From assembly GCF_001509795.1 (NCBI RefSeq), contig NZ_LLZN01000042.1, positions 62,001 to 126,000 of the forward strand: 64,000 nucleotides of DNA. Reading direction: 5' to 3'. Every line of letters begins with the position of its first letter. Position 1 is the stretch's first letter. Positions 50,290 through 63,978 of the stretch are shown here, piece after piece. The DNA is from Streptomyces sp. NRRL WC-3605 (GTDB lineage: Bacteria; Actinomycetota; Actinomycetes; Streptomycetales; Streptomycetaceae). A program made the position numbers and the translations under genes. The notes under the pieces are model-generated. The model made no database searches, was not told where the DNA came from, and was given only the letters and a program-made list of their open reading frames with translations.

Positions 50290-50838
50290 ATGGACGCCGC
50301 ACAGCAGGAAGCCACCGCAAGAGCGCGGGATCTGCAGCGGAACTGGTACGGGGAGCCGCTGGGGACGCTCTTCCGTAGGCTCATCGACGATCTTGGTCTC
50401 AACCAGGCTCGTCTCGCGGGGGTTCTGGGACTGTCCGCGCCGATGCTGTCGCAGCTGATGAGCGGCCAGCGGGCGAAGATCGGCAATCCCGCCGTGGTCC
50501 AGCGGGTGCAGCTGCTGCAGGACTTGGCGGGGCAGGTGGCGGACGGAAGCGTGAGCGCGGCCGAGGCCACCGAGCGCATGGAGGAGATCAAGAAGTCACA
50601 GGGGGGCTCGGTGCTCAGCAACACCACGCAGACGACGGGCAGTTCGGGTGCGCCCACCGTGAAGCGGGTGGTCCGCGAGATCCAGTCACTGCTGCGCTCG
50701 GTCGCGGCAGCGGGGGACATCATCGAGGCCGCCGACAGTCTCGCCGTGACCCACCCGGAACTGGCAGAGTTCCTCCGGGTGTACGGCGCCGGCCGGACGT
50801 CCGACGCGGTCGCGCACTACCAGTCGCACCAGAGCTGA
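50290..50838 (+). CDS. XRE-family DNA-binding protein
   Basis: 182 residues from the ATG at 50290 (GGGGA 6 bases upstream). Helix-turn-helix in GLNQARLAGVLGLSAPMLSQLMSGQRAKIGNP, then a C-terminal helical region (VVQRVQLLQDLAGQVADGSV; TVKRVVREIQSLLRSVAAAGD) that may dimerise. Monocistronic, upstream of a Ser/Thr kinase on the same strand. Target genes unknown; the kinase is a candidate neighbour target. Confidence 0.8.
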   Translation: MDAAQQEATARARDLQRNWYGEPLGTLFRRLIDDLGLNQARLAGVLGLSAPMLSQLMSGQRAKIGNPAVVQRVQLLQDLAGQVADGSVSAAEATERMEEIKKSQGGSVLSNTTQTTGSSGAPTVKRVVREIQSLLRSVAAAGDIIEAADSLAVTHPELAEFLRVYGAGRTSDAVAHYQSHQS

Positions 50839-51018
50839 GCTGAGCCCCGGGCCCGGTCGTCGAAGGGGGTCGGCGACCGGGCCGCCGGCTGAGCGGACGC
50901 CGGCCCACCGGTGCTTCCGATCACCGCGCACCACGGGGGGGCGGGCAAGGAGGAGTCGTATCGCCCGTCGCGGGGGAGGCAAGGGGGACGACCACAGGGG
51001 GAGGAGCGACGCACAGCC

Positions 51019-52614
51019 ATGGGTGAGGTCTTCGCCGGCCGGTACGAACTGGTCGACCCGATCGGGCGCGGAGGCGTCGGTGCCGTCTGGCGTGCCTGGG
51101 ACCACCGCCGCCGCCGGTACGTGGCGGCCAAGGTGCTCCAGCAGAGCGACGCGCACTCGCTGCTGCGGTTCGTCCGGGAGCAGGCCCTGCGGATCGACCA
51201 CCCCCATGTGCTCGCCCCGGCCAGCTGGGCCGCGGACGACGACAAGGTCCTGTTCACCATGGACCTGGTGGGCGGCGGATCGCTCGTCCACCTCGTCGGG
51301 GACTACGGACCCCTGCCGCCGCCGTTCGTGTGCACGCTGCTCGACCAGCTGCTGTCGGGCCTGGCGGCCGTGCACGCCGAAGGCGTGGTCCACCGGGACA
51401 TCAAGCCCGCCAACGTGCTTCTGGAGGCCACCGGTACGGCCCGGCCGCGGCTGCGGCTGTCCGACTTCGGCATCGCCATGCGACTGGGCGAGGCACGGCT
51501 GACCGAGACCAACCTCGTGGTGGGAACGCCCGGTTACCTTGCCCCCGAGCAACTCCTCGGCTCCGACCCGGACTTCCCGGCGGACCTGTTCGCCGTGGGC
51601 CTGGTCGCCCTGTATCTGCTGGAGGGCGCCAAGCCCGACGCCAAGGCGCTCGTGCAGTACTTCACCGAGCACGGCACACCCGGCCCGCCCAAAGGCATTC
51701 CCGAGCCGCTGTGGCAGATCGTGGCGACGCTGCTCCAGCCCGATCCGCACGCGCGGTTCCGCACCGCCACGGGCGCGCGCAAGGCCCTCGCGTCGGCCGC
51801 CGAGCTCCTGCCCGAACCCGGCCCCGACGACGAGCTGATCGAGATATTCGACCAACTCGGGCCGCTGCCCTCGGGATTCGGCCCGGAGGGACCCCAGACG
51901 CGTGCGCCCGGAGTCATCGACGGAACGGGGACCACGTCCACCGCCCTGCGGGCGGACAGGGCAGGGACGGCCGGAGCCGACTCGTCCGCTTCCCTGACCG
52001 GGGATCAGCCGCCGTCCGTGCCGCCTCACCCCATGCCCTTGCCACCCGTGCCCTCCATACCGGCCCCGCCGGCCGTGGCACCCCCGGTGCCGTCCGCCTC
52101 GCCCGCACCGCCCCCACACCGCCCCGAGGCGCCGCAGCAGGGCACCCGCACGCCCCCTGACTCCTCGCCGTCCGGCCACCGGCTGCCCACCATGTCGGAC
52201 ACCGGCAGCTTCCCGCTGCCCCCGCCCGACAGCACCGCGTCCACCGCCGGCGCCACGGCGCCCCCACCGCCGTACGACCGCACCCGCGATCTCGCCGCCC
52301 ATCGATCCCCCGTCCCGCAGTACCCGTACGGGCCCCCGGCCCCCGCGGAGCCCCCGACGCCCACTCCTTCGCCAGCACCGGCGCCGTATCACCGCGTCGA
52401 TGCCTCTACTGCCTCATACACCGCCCAGAGCCCGCAGGTTCCCTTTTCGCCGCCGCCCGGCGCACAGTCGCCGCCACCCGGCGCACCGTCCCGCCCGCGC
52501 GCCGGTCACCGTGCCGTGCGCCGGCCCGGTCCCCCCGCCAAGGTGGCCATCCCGCTCCTGCTGCTGGCGCTGGCCTGCTACGCCGTGGGGTTCTGGGCGC
52601 TCAGCCGCATCTGA
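51019..52614 (+). CDS. Ser/Thr protein kinase with C-terminal tail anchor
   Basis: 531 residues. Kinase domain (about 8-275) with GRGGVGAVW, Lys38, HRDIKPANV and DFGIA. Then a disordered Pro/Ser/Thr/Ala-rich region of some 230 residues (PPSVPPHPMPLPPVPSIPAP; PSPAPAPYHRVDASTASYTA). A single transmembrane helix at the very end (VAIPLLLLALACYAVGFWALSRI) makes it tail-anchored with no outer sensor domain, unlike the other three kinases here. GAGGAG is 12 bases before the ATG. Input signal must be cytoplasmic or in the membrane. Confidence 0.87.
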   Translation: MGEVFAGRYELVDPIGRGGVGAVWRAWDHRRRRYVAAKVLQQSDAHSLLRFVREQALRIDHPHVLAPASWAADDDKVLFTMDLVGGGSLVHLVGDYGPLPPPFVCTLLDQLLSGLAAVHAEGVVHRDIKPANVLLEATGTARPRLRLSDFGIAMRLGEARLTETNLVVGTPGYLAPEQLLGSDPDFPADLFAVGLVALYLLEGAKPDAKALVQYFTEHGTPGPPKGIPEPLWQIVATLLQPDPHARFRTATGARKALASAAELLPEPGPDDELIEIFDQLGPLPSGFGPEGPQTRAPGVIDGTGTTSTALRADRAGTAGADSSASLTGDQPPSVPPHPMPLPPVPSIPAPPAVAPPVPSASPAPPPHRPEAPQQGTRTPPDSSPSGHRLPTMSDTGSFPLPPPDSTASTAGATAPPPPYDRTRDLAAHRSPVPQYPYGPPAPAEPPTPTPSPAPAPYHRVDASTASYTAQSPQVPFSPPPGAQSPPPGAPSRPRAGHRAVRRPGPPAKVAIPLLLLALACYAVGFWALSRI

Positions 52615-52620
52615 CCCGGC

Positions 52621-52668
52621 GCGCACCGCCGATCACGCGCACCGCCGGTCACGCCCACCGCCGATCAG
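52621..52668. repeat. Three tandem 16-bp repeats between convergent genes
   Basis: GCGCACCGCCGATCAC (52621-52636), GCGCACCGCCGGTCAC (52637-52652) and GCCCACCGCCGATCAG (52653-52668), then a partial fourth, in the 88 bases between the kinase stop and the secreted protein stop. Confidence 0.7.
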
Positions 52669-52702
52669 TGGGCACCGCCCTCCCACCTTCCTCCGGGCGC
52701 TT

Positions 52703-54052
52703 CTACGGGCTGCCGAGCCTCCGGCGCGCGACCACCCGCCACACCCCGAGCACCGCCAGCAGCGCCGTCCCCGTACCGATGCCGCTCACTGCCAGCACGG
52801 TCATCGCGGTGTCCCCGCGCCCGCTTCCGCCCCCCGTGCCGCCCGCGGCCGGTCCCCCGGTGACCCCGCTCAGGACCGGGTCCACCGGCTCGGCCTCGAA
52901 GAGGCCGTCCGGCCTGGGCTCCCCCGCATAGTCGGGCGCGGCCTTCTCCGAGCCGTCCACCCGCACCCGCAGGGCCATGTCGAAGGGCCCGTCCCCGAAC
53001 TTGTCGGCCACCTCGGACGCGAGGTGCACGACCAGGTAGTACGAACCGGCGAACCGCATGGCACTGAGCCGGTCCGGTCCCGCGTACCGGTTCTCGTAGG
53101 CGACCGGGGGCAGGGGCGGCAGTGCGGCGGACTCCCGGCGGCCGGCGTAGTTGGCGCTCACGTCGTCGACGAACCCGCGCGCGGGGTTGTAGAGGGTGAG
53201 GCTCAGCGCGCCGGTCGTATAGCCGCCCCGGCCGTCCTCGGCGGCCAATTCGGCGGTCGCGGCGAGCTGCCCGCCCCATGCGACCGGCACCTTGTAGAAG
53301 AGCGTGCCGCCGGGCTCGATGCCCGCGCCCCACACGCCCGGGCCGACGGGCACCGCCGAGGCGAAGCCCGAGCCGCCCTCGCGCGTGACGGGCTCACCGG
53401 AGGCGGGCGCCGGGGTCCGCGAGTTCCAGGCCTCCGGCACCTCGGCGGCGACGGGCTCGCGCAACGCCGGCTCGGAGACGACGAACAGCTCCAGGTCCCA
53501 GTCCTCCGGCGCCGACACGGGCGTACCGACGCGCTCGACGAGCACGTCATAGGTGCCCGCCGTCTTGCAGCGGGGCCGGTCGGCGGAGATCTCCCGGGCG
53601 CCCCAGGCGGCGATCGGGCGGGCGCTGCGGACGACGCCGAAGGTCTCGGTGTCGAGGGAGCAGGAGCGGCCGGCGGCGTCCCGCACGGTCACCTTGATGC
53701 CCTCGCCCGCGGAGACCGTGCCGCCGGGGGCGGGGGCCGCCGTGGCGGAGACGTAGGTGTCGGTGGTGGCGTCGAGTTCGAGGGAGTAGTGCACGGCCGC
53801 GTCGCCGGGCAGCGAGCTGCGGTACGTCGTCCCGGCGGAGAGGCGCTTCGCACCGGCGGTCGCGGGCGCGCCGGTGACGCTCGCGGCGTCGGGGGCGAAG
53901 CCGTACGGTCCCGGTGCCCCGGCGGCGAGCGCCGAGGGCACCGGCAGCGCGGCCGTCGTGCACAGCAGCAGCGTCCCCACGGCGGCCGACCGCGCACGGC
54001 CCGCGTGGCGCACCGGACGCGCCCCCTGCCGTGCCCCCGTACGCCGCCCCAT
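52703..54052 (-). CDS. Secreted, C-terminally anchored protein of unknown function
   Basis: 449 residues from the ATG at 54052. Signal peptide (SAAVGTLLLCTTAALPVPSALAA), about 370 outer residues with beta-rich text (GTTYRSSLPGDAAVHYSLEL; TAGTYDVLVERVGTPVSAPEDWDLELFV; GSYYLVVHLASEVAD), a Gly-rich stalk, and a membrane helix (AMTVLAVSGIGTGTALLAVLGVW) with an Arg-rich tail. The repeated beta pattern suggests Ig- or pre-peptidase-like domains. Two Cys lie in CSLDTET and RPRCKTAG. No catalytic motif seen. Convergent with the kinase. Confidence 0.7.
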   Translation of the reverse strand: MGRRTGARQGARPVRHAGRARSAAVGTLLLCTTAALPVPSALAAGAPGPYGFAPDAASVTGAPATAGAKRLSAGTTYRSSLPGDAAVHYSLELDATTDTYVSATAAPAPGGTVSAGEGIKVTVRDAAGRSCSLDTETFGVVRSARPIAAWGAREISADRPRCKTAGTYDVLVERVGTPVSAPEDWDLELFVVSEPALREPVAAEVPEAWNSRTPAPASGEPVTREGGSGFASAVPVGPGVWGAGIEPGGTLFYKVPVAWGGQLAATAELAAEDGRGGYTTGALSLTLYNPARGFVDDVSANYAGRRESAALPPLPPVAYENRYAGPDRLSAMRFAGSYYLVVHLASEVADKFGDGPFDMALRVRVDGSEKAAPDYAGEPRPDGLFEAEPVDPVLSGVTGGPAAGGTGGGSGRGDTAMTVLAVSGIGTGTALLAVLGVWRVVARRRLGSP

Positions 54053-54220
54053 CCCGCGCCACCCCTCGTCGCCGCTACCGGACCGTCGCCCATCCTGCCC
54101 AGCCCGGTGCTCCGGCACCCCCGCATTCCGCACGCCCGTCCGAAACAGAGGCGTCTAAACGCTTGCGCCGGCTTCCGCAACTCGAGGAACGGTGGCCGTG
54201 CGTTGCTCCGAACACACGAA

Positions 54221-54246
54221 ACCCCGGCCGCGTGGGCGGCCGGGGT
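54221..54246. terminator. Terminator after DLW-39 gene
   Basis: ACCCCGGCCG (54221-54230) with CGGCCGGGGT (54237-54246), perfect 10 bp, preceded by GAA and followed by CTGTGTC, 25 bases past the DLW-39 stop. Confidence 0.65.
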
Positions 54247-54270
54247 CTGTGTCGAATCCGTCGTGACGGC

Positions 54271-54399
54271 TCACGAACCCGTGGGCACGGAGTCAGTCGC
54301 CTCCGTCCACAGATCCTGCTCGGCGCGATCCGCCTGGATCTGGCGGTACACGAGGAGCCCGCCGATGGCGGCCAGTGCGACCAGGAGAAGCTTCTTCAC
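54271..54399 (-). CDS. DLW-39 family small protein
   Basis: 42 residues. GTG at 54399 with GAGG 7 bases upstream. KKLLLVALAAIGGLLVYRQI is one membrane helix, followed by QADRAEQDLWTEATDSVP with the family's DLW triad. DLW-39 proteins are about 39-43 residues long and sit near gyrA in actinobacteria. Function unknown. Longer upstream starts in this frame are not supported. Confidence 0.82.
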   Translation of the reverse strand: MKKLLLVALAAIGGLLVYRQIQADRAEQDLWTEATDSVPTGS

Positions 54400-54735
54400 C
54401 GCGCGACCTCGTCTTTCCTTGACGTAGGGGACCTCTGGCGCCCGACTATACACACCGGCCGATACCGATCGGTGACCTGCGTGGTGGCTCAACTGCCGCC
54501 CGGCACACCCCAGTAGATGGGGACGAACCGCCTCCGGACCGGAGAGTGATCACCTCCGGACGCTGGGTGACTTTGCCGCGAAATGCAACTTTTGCCTGTC
54601 TTCGCGGCTCTTGCGCCCATTCGAGTGCTGTTCATCTGAAGATCGACGCGCCACGGGCGTCGGTCCATGACTTCGCGGCCCACATCCACATCATGAGGAA
54701 AGTACGCAAATCGCCCAACCTGAAAGTGAGGGGCC
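54400..54735. other. Divergent non-coding region between DLW-39 and secreted-protein genes
   Basis: 336 bases without a gene. On the minus strand a TATAGT (54445-54450) is a plausible -10 for DLW-39. A small palindrome TCCGGACCGGA lies at 54533-54543. The area 54590-54735 is more AT-rich than usual and should hold the rightward promoter, but no clear hexamers stand out. Confidence 0.45.
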
Positions 54736-55119
54736 ATGACCAGGAACAAGGTCATGAACCTGTGGACCGCCATCGTCACCGCCTTCCTCGCGCTGTTCAC
54801 GGCGCTCGGCTTCGTCTCGAACACCGCGGCCGCGGCCTCGCCGCAGACCGAGACCTCCTCCCGCAACACCGGACGCGACGACAGCGAGCGCAGCGCGGAG
54901 CTCGCGGTGCCGGCGCCGCCCCACTGGGCCTGGTCCTACGCCAGGGCCCTGCCTCCGACGATGAAGCAGCGCATCCGGGCGGAGGCCCATGGAAAGACCC
55001 CCAGCTGCCGGCACCGTCCGCTCTCGGACACGGAAGCGGCCGCATCGGTCCCGGCGACCCAGGAGTGCGCCACAGCGGCCTCCCCGGCCCTCCAGCCCCT
55101 GGTGCCCCACCAACGCTGA
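54736..55119 (+). CDS. Small exported protein, possibly DUF6344 type
   Basis: 127 residues. NKVMNLWTAIVTAFLALFTALGFVSNTAAAA is a signal peptide or membrane anchor, then an outer, Ala/Ser/Pro-rich part with HWAWSYARALPPTMKQRIRAEAHG. GAGGGG is just before the ATG. The start resembles streptomycete small proteins labelled DUF6344, but I am not certain. No function known. Confidence 0.6.
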   Translation: MTRNKVMNLWTAIVTAFLALFTALGFVSNTAAAASPQTETSSRNTGRDDSERSAELAVPAPPHWAWSYARALPPTMKQRIRAEAHGKTPSCRHRPLSDTEAAASVPATQECATAASPALQPLVPHQR

Positions 55120-55248
55120 CCCCTCGGGCCCGCCCGAGCGACAGCCTCCGCAGTACGGACGTAACGCGGTAACAGCAGTACACGCAGACGCAGCACGCAG
55201 CAGTGAACGCCGACGACGCAGAACGACGCCCTCCGCTACGGCGGGACG

Positions 55249-55989
55249 TCACTCCGCTTCGACGATGTGCCGTAGATAGGCCCAGGGGTCATTGAGATAG
55301 CGACGCCAGTGGTCGACGAGCTCCAGATCCCGCCAGCCGGCGGGACGCATTCCGTGGTCACCCACCTCGATGATCTCGGCGCCCGGTAGCGCCGTGAGCA
55401 CCGGTGAGTGCGTCGCGCAGACGATCTGCGCACCGGAACGCCCCAGGTGATGCAGCAGCCCCACGAGTTGAAGACAGGAAGCGAACGACAGCGCGGCCTC
55501 GGGTTCGTCCATGACGTACAGCCCGGGCCCCTCGAAACGCTCGCGGAAGGCCATCAGAAAGCCTTCTCCGTGGCTCATCTCGTCCACGGACCCCGAGATC
55601 CTTCCCGTCGTCTGCTCCCGGCCCAGCGCGTCCAGCGCCGTCTCCGCCCGCAGGAAGAAGCCCCTGCGGCGCGTCCGAGACCCGCGCAGCATGCGCCGCC
55701 CGGCCGCCGTCGCCTCGAACCGCACCCGCGCGCCCAGCTCCGAGGGCTCGCGGGCACTGGCGTACCGGTAGCCCGCGGACCCGCCCCAGGAATCCAGGCC
55801 GAACCCCTCCGCCAGCGCCTCGACCAGCGTGGACTTCCCGGAGCCGTTCTCCCCCACCAGGAACGTGACAGGCGCGGAGAACCGCAGTCCCTCCTCCACG
55901 AGCTGCCGCACGCACGGCACCGACCACGGCCACCGCCCCTCGGCCGCCTCACCCTCGGTGACATGCGCATAGGCCCGTTCGACGATCAC
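55249..55989 (-). CDS. Single-domain AAA/RecF-like ATPase
   Basis: 246 residues. GTG at 55989 with GGGAGG 8 bases upstream. Walker A FLVGENGSGKSTLVEAL, signature-like MSHGEGFLMAFRERF, Walker B GLYVMDEPEAALS and the switch His in CATHSPVL. No coiled-coil arms or TOPRIM domain, so it is not SMC, RecF or OLD nuclease. The family (AAA_21-like) often appears with anti-phage or toxin genes, but no partner is adjacent here. Function unknown. Confidence 0.78.
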   Translation of the reverse strand: MIVERAYAHVTEGEAAEGRWPWSVPCVRQLVEEGLRFSAPVTFLVGENGSGKSTLVEALAEGFGLDSWGGSAGYRYASAREPSELGARVRFEATAAGRRMLRGSRTRRRGFFLRAETALDALGREQTTGRISGSVDEMSHGEGFLMAFRERFEGPGLYVMDEPEAALSFASCLQLVGLLHHLGRSGAQIVCATHSPVLTALPGAEIIEVGDHGMRPAGWRDLELVDHWRRYLNDPWAYLRHIVEAE

Positions 55990-56073
55990 CCCGCCACCCT
56001 CCCACCCACCACTGACAACGGCCTCCCACCCGGCGGACCGGAAGCGCTTCCCGGCCGACGCCGGCCGGAACGC

Positions 56074-56109
56074 AGAAGACCCCCGGTCCGTGTGGACCGG
56101 GGGTCTTCT
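56074..56109 (-). terminator. Terminator of tRNA-Ile
   Basis: Perfect 16-bp stem (56074-56089 with 56094-56109, loop GTGT), a few bases beyond the tRNA CCA end. Confidence 0.75.
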
Positions 56110-56112
56110 CGC

Positions 56113-56189
56113 TGGTGGGGCTAACAGGATTTGAACCTGTGGCCTCATCCTTATCAGGGATGCGCTCTAACCAACTGAGCTATAGCCCC
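56113..56189 (-). tRNA. tRNA-Ile (GAT)
   Basis: 77 bases including an encoded CCA (56113-56115). Acceptor GGGGCTA with TAGCCCC, anticodon loop CTGATAA giving GAT, T arm CAGGTTCAAATCCTG. It sits downstream of the gyrA-DUF3566 block as in many actinobacteria. Confidence 0.95.
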
Positions 56190-56229
56190 GCCGCGCTCTG
56201 CGGTGTGTCTCCCGCGCGCTGACTCCTGA

Positions 56230-56258
56230 ACATTAGCGCACGACACGGGCAGTCCCAA
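56230..56258 (-). promoter_or_regulatory. tRNA-Ile promoter
   Basis: On the minus strand TTGGGA (56253-56258), 17 bases, then TAATGT (56230-56235). Good vegetative promoter with about 35 bases to the tRNA. Confidence 0.6.
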
Positions 56259-56281
56259 AATCGGTTCCCGGAGGGGCGCGG

Positions 56282-56301
56282 GGCAGGGCCGGGACCCTGC
56301 C
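56282..56301 (-). terminator. Terminator of gyrase operon
   Basis: GGCAGGG (56282-56288) with CCCTGCC (56295-56301), just past the DUF3566 stop. Confidence 0.45.
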
Positions 56302-56312
56302 TCAGTCGTCCC

Positions 56313-57074
56313 TCACTCGTCCTCGGCAAGGGTCAGCTCGACGCCGCCCACGAAGCCCGCGGAGAGGTTGTAGATGAACGCGCCGAGGGTCGCCAGCGCC
56401 GTCGCGAGGACGACGTCGATGACCGCGATGATCGACGTGAACAGCAGGACGTTCGGCAGCGACAGGAAGGACTGCAGGTCGAAGCCGTTCGACTCGTTCG
56501 AGCCGGTGGCCTCGGAGATCGTGCCGCCGACCGTGGAGAAGACGCCCATGGCGTCCATGACCATCCACAACACCGCGGCCGCGACGATCGTGCAGATGCC
56601 CAGCGCGATGGACAGCAGGAAGCTGACCTTCATCACCGACCACGGGTCCGCCTTGGCGACCCGCAGCCGGGCCTTGCGGGTGCGCGGGGTCGTAGGCGCC
56701 CCGGTGCGCGGCTTGCGGACCGCGCCCGCCGGGGTGCCGCCGCCGGCCGTCTGGTAGGCCTGCGGCGGGTGGTACGGACCGCCGGCCTGCTGGGGCTGGC
56801 GCTCACCCGGCAGGGGCGACGCCTGCTGCTGGGCGCCCCCCGGAGCGGCCGGGCCCCCACCGGCCGCGTAGGTGTCCGTCACGGTTCCCCCCTGGGATCC
56901 AGTCGCGTCGGGCGTGGACGTGCCCTTCGCCGGCGACGACTTGATCGCCTTCAGCTGCGTGGTGTGGGTGTCCGCCGCCTGCGCGGCGGAGCCACGACCG
57001 CCGCCGCCCGTCTCCGAACCGGCCGGAGAACCGGCCGGGATACCGGACGATCCGGTGCCCGTGGCTCCGCTCAC
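56313..57074 (-). CDS. DUF3566 membrane protein
   Basis: 253 residues. GTG at 57074, 19 bases after gyrA; GAGGAG lies 12 bases before the start. A Gly/Gln/Pro/Thr-rich cytoplasmic half precedes DUF3566: LRVAKADPWSVMKVSFLLSIALG and two transmembrane helices (CTIVAAAVLWMVMDAMGVF; TSIIAVIDVVLATALATLGAFIYNL). In mycobacteria the same gene (downstream of gyrA, CwsA-region neighbour) is linked to growth and membrane function. Role here unknown. Confidence 0.85.
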   Translation of the reverse strand: MSGATGTGSSGIPAGSPAGSETGGGGRGSAAQAADTHTTQLKAIKSSPAKGTSTPDATGSQGGTVTDTYAAGGGPAAPGGAQQQASPLPGERQPQQAGGPYHPPQAYQTAGGGTPAGAVRKPRTGAPTTPRTRKARLRVAKADPWSVMKVSFLLSIALGICTIVAAAVLWMVMDAMGVFSTVGGTISEATGSNESNGFDLQSFLSLPNVLLFTSIIAVIDVVLATALATLGAFIYNLSAGFVGGVELTLAEDE

Positions 57075-57092
57075 GATGACTCACTCCTCGTG

Positions 57093-59687
<2,595 letters not shown>

Positions 59688-59729
59688 TGCTGGTGAAGAT
59701 CCTTCCTGGTGCGGTCAGCTGAGACCGAC

Positions 59730-62296
<2,567 letters not shown>

Positions 62297-62860
62297 TCAG
62301 CCGTACGTGTCGCCCGGACCCGTGCTGCCGGGGGCGCGCAGCGGGCCGTAGCGGCGGGCGGGGCCACCCGGGCCCTGCACCTTGATCTGCCGGACCGACC
62401 CGTGGCCCAGGTCCTCGTTGAGCCGGGCCACCAGCGTCGGCGCGAGCAGCCGCAGGTTGGTCGCCCAGGCCGTGGAGTCGCAGCGCACGACCAGGACCCG
62501 CTCGTCCTCGTCGTACCGCTCCGGTACGCAGTGCTTGGCGACGTCCTCGCCGACGATCTCCGGCCAGCGGCCCATCACACCGCCCACGGCCGCCGGCGTC
62601 TCCCAACCGCGTTCGTTGATCAGGCGGTTGATGGCCGCGCCGAGCGCCAGGGGGTCGCGTCCGTCGGCCCGCGCGCCGGAGCGCAGACCGCCACCGCGCC
62701 GGGCCTGCTTCTTCTGGTGTGCCGCGTCCCCCCGCGCGCGTGCCTGCTCCTTCGCCGCGCGCAGCGCCACGCGCGCGAGGTCGACCCCGGAGGGCTCGGG
62801 GGTCCTGGCGGCCTCCCCGGAGGAGCCGGCGGGAGGGTTCTCGGACGGCTGCTCGCTCAT
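62297..62860 (-). CDS. dciA: DciA-family (DUF721) replicative helicase loader/operator
   Basis: 187 residues. A charged Ala/Arg/Gly-rich N-terminus ([24 protein letters not shown]) precedes the DUF721 domain ([20 protein letters not shown] ... [33 protein letters not shown]). DciA recruits or positions DnaB in bacteria that lack DnaC/DnaI. ATGA overlap with recF stop. Origin-proximal place fits. Confidence 0.85.
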   Translation of the reverse strand: MSEQPSENPPAGSSGEAARTPEPSGVDLARVALRAAKEQARARGDAAHQKKQARRGGGLRSGARADGRDPLALGAAINRLINERGWETPAAVGGVMGRWPEIVGEDVAKHCVPERYDEDERVLVVRCDSTAWATNLRLLAPTLVARLNEDLGHGSVRQIKVQGPGGPARRYGPLRAPGSTGPGDTYG

Positions 62861-63978
62861 ACGCGCTCCACCGTCCCCTCGGACACGGTGTACCGCGCCC
62901 CCGCCAGGACGTGCGGTACGTCGTCGTCGACCGCGGCGGTCACCAGGACCTGCTCGCCGGGCGCGACCAGCTCGGCCAGGCGCTCACGGCGCCGGCTGTC
63001 CAGCTCCGCGAAGACGTCGTCCAGGACCAGCACCGGCTCGTTGCCCTCGGCGCGCAGCAGGTCGTAGGAGGCCAGGCGCAGAGCCAGCGCGTACGACCAG
63101 GACTCGCCGTGCGAGGCGTACCCCTTGGCGGGCAGCTGGCCGAGCCTGAGCAGCAGGTCGTCGCGGTGCGGGCCGACGAGGGTGACGCCGCGTTCGATCT
63201 CCTGCTTGCGGGCCTCGGCGAGCGCCGCCGTCAACTGCTCGAACAGGTCGTCGCGGGTGTGCGCCTCACCGGGCGCCGACGGCTTGTAGTCCAGGGCGAC
63301 CGGACCGCCGCCGGGGGCCAGCTGCTCGTACGCCTTGTCGGCCAGCGGCTGGATCGCGGCGATCAGGTCGAGGCGCTGGGCGAGCAGCTCCGCGCCCGCG
63401 CGCGCGAGGTGCTGGTCCCAGACGTCGAGGGTGGACAGGTCCATGGACCGGCCGCCGTGCCGGCGGGCCAGCGCGGCCGACTTCAGCAGGGTGTTGCGCT
63501 GCTTGAGCACGCGCTCGTAGTCGGAGCGCACGCCCGCCATGCGCGGGGAGCGGGCGGTGATCAGCTCGTCGAGGAACCGCCGCCGCTCGCCGGGGTCGCC
63601 CTTGACCAGCGCGAGGTCCTCCGGGGCGAACAGCACGGTCCGCACGATGCCGAGCACGTCACGCGGTCTGACCTGCGACGATCTATTGATGCGGGCGCGG
63701 TTGGCCTTCCCCGGGTTCAGCTCCAGCTCGACCAGCTGGGTGCGCTCGCCCTGCCGTACCTGGGCGCGGACGATGGCGCGGTCGGCGCCCATGCGCACCA
63801 GCGGGGCGTCGGAGGAGACGCGGTGGCTGCCGAGGGTGGCGAGATAGCCGACGGCCTCGACGAGGTTCGTCTTGCCCTGCCCGTTGGGGCCGACGAACGC
63901 GGTGACGCCCGGGTCGAGCGGGACCTCGACCCGGGCGTACGAGCGGAAGTCGGCCAGCGAAAGATGCGTGACGTGCAT
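62857..63978 (-). CDS. recF: DNA replication and repair protein RecF
   Basis: 373 residues, normal length. Walker [15 protein letters not shown] (about 30-43), signature region [15 protein letters not shown] and Walker [18 protein letters not shown]. Loads RecA at gaps and helps restart forks. GGGAGG is upstream of the ATG. It overlaps dciA; dnaN would be expected to the right of the window. Confidence 0.95.
   Translation of the reverse strand: MHVTHLSLADFRSYARVEVPLDPGVTAFVGPNGQGKTNLVEAVGYLATLGSHRVSSDAPLVRMGADRAIVRAQVRQGERTQLVELELNPGKANRARINRSSQVRPRDVLGIVRTVLFAPEDLALVKGDPGERRRFLDELITARSPRMAGVRSDYERVLKQRNTLLKSAALARRHGGRSMDLSTLDVWDQHLARAGAELLAQRLDLIAAIQPLADKAYEQLAPGGGPVALDYKPSAPGEAHTRDDLFEQLTAALAEARKQEIERGVTLVGPHRDDLLLRLGQLPAKGYASHGESWSYALALRLASYDLLRAEGNEPVLVLDDVFAELDSRRRERLAELVAPGEQVLVTAAVDDDVPHVLAGARYTVSEGTVERV

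Noticed and set aside
49838..50320. 160-residue leftward frame across tRNA-Ala
   Set aside because: It would translate through the tRNA and its terminator and has no good start.
54489..54869. 126-residue leftward frame
   Set aside because: Antisense to the exported-protein gene, with no ribosome-binding site or conserved motif.
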